From: Fimenecus sp045593555
GTDB taxonomy: Bacteria > Bacillota > Clostridia > Oscillospirales > Acutalibacteraceae
NCBI GenBank assembly: GCA_045593555.1
Contig: JAZNWU010000037.1
Location: 62,001-126,000 of the forward strand
DNA length: 64,000 bases
Reading direction: 5' to 3'
The position numbers and the translations under genes were made by a program. The notes under the pieces are model-generated. The model ran no database searches. It was not told where the DNA came from and saw only the letters and a program-made list of their open reading frames with translations. Shown one piece after another: positions 60,893-64,000 of this stretch; the stretch's first letter is position 1; each line of letters starts with the position of its first letter.

Positions 60893-60924
60893 CAAAAAAC
60901 AGGTAATACCTTACGCATTACCTG
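60893..60924 (-). terminator. Intrinsic terminator between scfA and scfB
   Basis: Minus strand: CAGGTAAT / ATTACCTG stem with 9-nt loop and T6. Partial read-through would give much precursor and little enzyme. Confidence 0.8.
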
Positions 60925-60948
60925 CTTTCAGCAATAGATTTTTTTAAA

Positions 60949-61098
60949 TTATTTGCTTTCGCAGTTTTCGCACTGCTGATTAGCAACACCACAAGATGTC
61001 TTGCAAGCTGACTGGCAAGATGTCTGGCATTCGCCACAACCGCCCTTAACTGCGCTTTCTTTTAAATCTCTTGTTTCGATTGTCTTAATTCTTTCCAT
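60949..61098 (-). CDS. scfA: SCIFF ribosomal peptide precursor (49 aa)
   Basis: ATG 61098 follows ACAGGAGATATTCAA. The peptide MERIKTIETRDLKESAVKGG is followed by a Cys-rich C-terminus with Cys at 21, 24, 28, 32, 36, 43 and 46 (CGECQTSC, ACKTSC, CENC). SCIFF (six cysteines in forty-five) peptides are near-universal in Clostridia and always pair with ScfB. Here there are seven cysteines, one more than the name implies, the extra being in the last CENC. Thr35-type residues next to Cys are thioether acceptors in known examples. Confidence 0.95.
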   Translation of the reverse strand: MERIKTIETRDLKESAVKGGCGECQTSCQSACKTSCGVANQQCENCESK

Positions 61099-61142
61099 TT
61101 GAATATCTCCTGTCTGAATAATTTCAAATATTTACATAAGAG

Positions 61143-61171
61143 AGTATATCACAAGCCAATTTTACTGTCAA
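61143..61171 (-). promoter_or_regulatory. Promoter of scfA
   Basis: Minus strand: TTGACA, 17-bp spacer with extended TGN, TATACT; 45 bp upstream of the start. Confidence 0.85.
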
Positions 61172-61180
61172 GATATTTAA

Positions 61181-61209
61181 TTGACATCTTTCTGCTAAAA
61201 TGCTATATT
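61181..61209 (+). promoter_or_regulatory. Promoter of the ClC gene
   Basis: TTGACA, 17-bp spacer with extended TGC, TATATT. Its -35 box is only 9 bp from the -35 box of the divergent scfA promoter, so the two may compete for polymerase. Confidence 0.85.
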
Positions 61210-61241
61210 TTACTTAAAGATTACACAAGGAGAGTGTGTAT

Positions 61242-62459
61242 ATGAATTTAAAAGAAAATATAAAAAAATATGCACCTGACTTTCTGCGTGTAATGGCTAT
61301 AAGTCTGCTTTCTGGTGTTGTCTGTGGACTTGTCGGAACTGTTTTTGTAAAATCAATTTCATTTGTGACGAGCGTAAGAGAGAATAACGATTGGATACTT
61401 TTCCTTTTGCCTGTTTTCGGCTTGATTTTAACTTATATATATAATCTTTTAAAAGAAAACGGAATCGGTACAAATCATATTATAAAAAGTGTCAGAACTG
61501 AAGAAAAAGTTTCACCATTGTTGAGCATAGCCGTTTTTGTCGGAACAGTCCTTTCTCATTTCGGTGGTGCATCAGTTGGTCGTGAGGGTGCAGCACTTCA
61601 ACTTGGTGGAAGTATCGGTGAATTTTTTGCAGAGAAATTAAAAACACCTGAAGTCTATCGTCGTATTCTCGTTATGAGTGGTATGAGTGGTTGCTTTTCA
61701 GCACTTTTTGGCACACCGATTGCTGCTATTGTTTTTGTCCTTGAGGTTGTGCGTGTCGGTAAGAGTTGTCTTGTTGCAATTGTCCCTGCTTTTATCTCAA
61801 GTATTACAGCCTTTTTAATTGCAAATAAGCTTGGTGTTGAGCCTGAACGATTTCCTGTAAATGAAATTCCTGACTTTTCACTTTCAATTCTGTGGAAATT
61901 CGTTTTAATTGCAGTTGTGGGTGCATTTGTAAGTGAGATTTTTGCATTTGCACTTCATTATTCTGAAAAAGGCTTTAAAAAGCTTTTTAGGAATGAATAT
62001 GTAAGAGTAGTGATAGGTGGTGTAATTATAATTGCACTTGCTGAAATTCTCGGAACAACAGATTATAACGGTGGCGGAATAAATATTGTCCATCATATGT
62101 TCACTCACGGTGAAGTGAATTATGTAGCATTCCTTTTGAAAATTCTTTTCACTGCAATTTCCGTCGGTGCAGGGTACAAAGGTGGCGAAATTGTACCAAC
62201 AATTTTCATCGGTGGAACTTTAGGTGGTGCAGGAGCATTATTGCTCGGTCTTAATCCTGCATTCGGTGGTGCAATAGGAATAACAGCACTTTTTTCAGGT
62301 GTTACAAACTGTCCGTTTGCAACAGTTGTATTAGCCTGTGAAATGTTTGGCATTGAGGGTGTCGGTTATTATTTAATTGCATCAGCAATCAGTTTTGCAC
62401 TTTCAGGAAAAATCAGTCTTTATAATGGAAGAAAAATGCCATTTCTCAAAAATAAATGA
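61242..62459 (+). CDS. ClC-family chloride/fluoride channel or H+ antiporter
   Basis: AAGGAGAG 7 nt upstream selects ATG 61242 over the GTG at 61236. 405 residues with about 10-11 membrane helices. ClC filter segments are visible: GGASVGREGAALQLGGSIG (GREG with the gating Glu) and GAGYKGGEIVPTIFIGGTLGG (GxFxP-like). There is no C-terminal CBS pair. The filter variations (GREGA rather than GREGP) do not tell whether it is Cl- or F- specific. Divergent from scfA. Confidence 0.88.
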   Translation: MNLKENIKKYAPDFLRVMAISLLSGVVCGLVGTVFVKSISFVTSVRENNDWILFLLPVFGLILTYIYNLLKENGIGTNHIIKSVRTEEKVSPLLSIAVFVGTVLSHFGGASVGREGAALQLGGSIGEFFAEKLKTPEVYRRILVMSGMSGCFSALFGTPIAAIVFVLEVVRVGKSCLVAIVPAFISSITAFLIANKLGVEPERFPVNEIPDFSLSILWKFVLIAVVGAFVSEIFAFALHYSEKGFKKLFRNEYVRVVIGGVIIIALAEILGTTDYNGGGINIVHHMFTHGEVNYVAFLLKILFTAISVGAGYKGGEIVPTIFIGGTLGGAGALLLGLNPAFGGAIGITALFSGVTNCPFATVVLACEMFGIEGVGYYLIASAISFALSGKISLYNGRKMPFLKNK

Positions 62460-62478
62460 TTATGGTACCAATTAGTTT

Positions 62479-62506
62479 TCCCTGACTTCGGTCAGGGTTT
62501 TCTTTT
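62479..62506 (+). terminator. Intrinsic terminator
   Basis: CCCTGAC-TTCG-GTCAGGG stem-loop with TTTTCTTTT. Confidence 0.9.
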
Positions 62507-62651
62507 ATCTTACTTTCTTTTTAATTTAATAAAAATATCTACACAAAATATTAAAAAACTATGTTGTTTTTCAGAAATATATGGTATTATAGTATCTGTA
62601 TAATTATATTTACTTAAAACTTGTTCATTTTTGAAAGAAGATGAAGTTAAA

Positions 62652-64000
62652 ATGTCAAAAAAATGTGATGTGCTTATAGTCGGCTGTGGTGTCGCAGGAC
62701 TTAATACAGCACTTTCATTACCGTCAAATCTTAATATTATAGTGCTTGCCAAAAAGAGCAACAAAGACTCAAATTCATCACTTGCACAAGGTGGTGTTGC
62801 AGCAGTTCTTGATTTGGAAAACGACAGTTATGAACTGCATATAAACGACACTATGATTGCAGGTAAGCATGCTAACGATATAGACGCAGTTACAACACTT
62901 GTTGAGGAAGGACCTGCCGAGATTTATAAAATCATTGACTATGGCGTTGAGTTCGACAAACGACCTGACGGTGAACTTAATATGACTCTTGAAGGTGGAC
63001 ATTGTCGCAGACGAATTGTTCATCATAAGGATACAACGGGTGCTGAAATGGTTCGTGCAATGGTAGCCGAAGCACAAAAGAGAGATAATATCACAATAAT
63101 CGAAAATACTCCTGTGTTTAAGCTTACAAGAGTAAAGAGTGGTATCTGTGCTCATATCTTGACAGATGATGGTCAGGACGAAATCTTTTCAAGCTATTGT
63201 GTACTTGCAACAGGTGGTATCGGTCGTGTATATAAATACACAACTAATCCAAAGGTTGCAACGGGTGACGGAATCCGTCTTGCATTTGAACTTGGCGCTC
63301 GAATTAAAGATTTAAGCTTTGTTCAGTTCCATCCCACAGCATTCAATTCCGATGACAATGAGCAGTTTCTTATAAGTGAAGCAGTTCGTGGTGAAGGTGC
63401 ATATCTTCTCAACTGTAATAAAGAACGATTTATGCACCGTTACGATGAAAGACTTGAGCTTGCTCCTCGTGATGTTGTTTCAAAGTCAATTATTATTGAG
63501 TCAAGACGAACAGGTAGCAATAATTTCTATCTTGATATAACTCATCGTGATAAAGAATATCTGCTTAATCGTTTTCCCGGAATTCATCAGGGTTGCTTAA
63601 AGTACAATGTTGATATTACAAAGGATTTGATTCCCATATTCCCTTGTCAGCATTATCTTATGGGCGGTATTGAGGTTGACCTTAATTCCCGAACAACAGT
63701 TTCACGACTTTATGCAGTTGGTGAGTGCTCAAATACAGGTGTTCACGGAAGAAACCGATTGGCAAGTAATTCACTTTTAGAGGCACTTGTGTTCGGTAGA
63801 CGATGTGCTGACGATATTGTCCGTTGTATTGATATGAAATATCCTGAAGTGCAGATTACTGAAATCGAAAAACAGGACCTTGATGGTGCACCGTTATTCA
63901 AAGGTGTCCGTACAGAAATCAGAAATATTATGCAGCGTTCATATTTCGTAATGCCTGCTAATGAGGATGCAGTACGAAACGGATATAAACGAGTCCGTGA
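62652..64000 (+). CDS. nadB: L-aspartate oxidase, N-terminal part (runs off the window)
   Basis: ATG 62652 (MSKKCDVLIVGCGVAGLNTA) opens a frame that stays open to the window end (449 codons visible). FAD-binding GxGxxG at 10-15; SSLAQGGVAA; HHKDTTGAEMVRA; the succinate dehydrogenase/NadB active-site region SFVQFHPTAF; LISEAVRGEGAYLLN; and C-terminal GRNRLASNSLLEALVFG are diagnostic of NadB. It oxidises L-aspartate to iminoaspartate in NAD synthesis; nadA/nadC would be expected nearby but lie outside. GAAAGAAG upstream is the ribosome site. Confidence 0.92.
   Translation, partial: MSKKCDVLIVGCGVAGLNTALSLPSNLNIIVLAKKSNKDSNSSLAQGGVAAVLDLENDSYELHINDTMIAGKHANDIDAVTTLVEEGPAEIYKIIDYGVEFDKRPDGELNMTLEGGHCRRRIVHHKDTTGAEMVRAMVAEAQKRDNITIIENTPVFKLTRVKSGICAHILTDDGQDEIFSSYCVLATGGIGRVYKYTTNPKVATGDGIRLAFELGARIKDLSFVQFHPTAFNSDDNEQFLISEAVRGEGAYLLNCNKERFMHRYDERLELAPRDVVSKSIIIESRRTGSNNFYLDITHRDKEYLLNRFPGIHQGCLKYNVDITKDLIPIFPCQHYLMGGIEVDLNSRTTVSRLYAVGECSNTGVHGRNRLASNSLLEALVFGRRCADDIVRCIDMKYPEVQITEIEKQDLDGAPLFKGVRTEIRNIMQRSYFVMPANEDAVRNGYKRVR

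Overview
The window looks like chromosome from a low-GC, Gram-positive, gut-type member of the Clostridia (Oscillospiraceae/Ruminococcaceae-like). The pointers are strong sigma-A type promoters, AGGAGG-like ribosome sites, many secreted proteins with Gram-positive signal peptides, a SCIFF peptide with its radical SAM maturase, a CpsBCD-type tyrosine phosphoregulatory module, L-fucose catabolism and a dockerin-like module. No species can be assigned by eye.

Layout. 1-8.6 kb: the tail of a DUF4097-like gene, then secreted proteins (two calcineurin-like phosphoesterases, an Ig-like/toroid protein, an alpha/beta-hydrolase-like protein). 8.7-33.8 kb: a long exopolysaccharide/capsule locus read from one strong promoter: chain-length/kinase/phosphatase trio, LCP ligase, initiating sugar transferase, five glycosyltransferases, acyltransferase, an embedded radical SAM/SPASM enzyme, Wzy-like polymerase, a 2837-residue secreted protein with NAGPA, dockerin-like and wall-binding repeats, an extracytoplasmic tyrosine phosphatase and a flippase. 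33.9-41.5 kb: two coupled SDR proteins, a lipoprotein, a CotH-like protein, two tRNAs, a PBP and a PAP2 phosphatase. 41.7-48.9 kb: fucose catabolism (fucI-fucA-fucU-kinase), an MFS/GPH transporter and an LRR lipoprotein.

49.1-58.1 kb is the most interesting part: two small integrative elements stand in tandem at the 3' end of a tRNA-Arg(ACG) gene and are delimited by three copies of a 45-bp piece of that tRNA. Element 1 (3,962 bp from core to core) encodes a CRESS-type Rep (HUH endonuclease plus SF3 helicase). About 60 bp upstream of Rep is a perfect 10-bp stem whose loop carries TAATATTAC, the origin nonanucleotide of geminivirus-like ssDNA replicons. It also has a divergent XRE repressor, an operator, a small excisionase-like protein and a tyrosine integrase, and so looks like a plasmid/virus hybrid living as an integrated element. 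The Rep catalytic motif I lies upstream of every ATG/GTG/TTG, so Rep either starts at a non-standard codon or has lost its start. Element 2 (4,936 bp) has its own integrase and a different replication-type gene. Two of its genes are cut by in-frame TAG codons, and its only TAG stop is immediately followed by TAA, so amber recoding or decay must be considered.

58.1-64 kb: an Orn/Lys/Arg decarboxylase-fold enzyme, scfB and scfA (SCIFF system), a ClC channel/antiporter divergent from scfA, and the 5' part of nadB running off the window.
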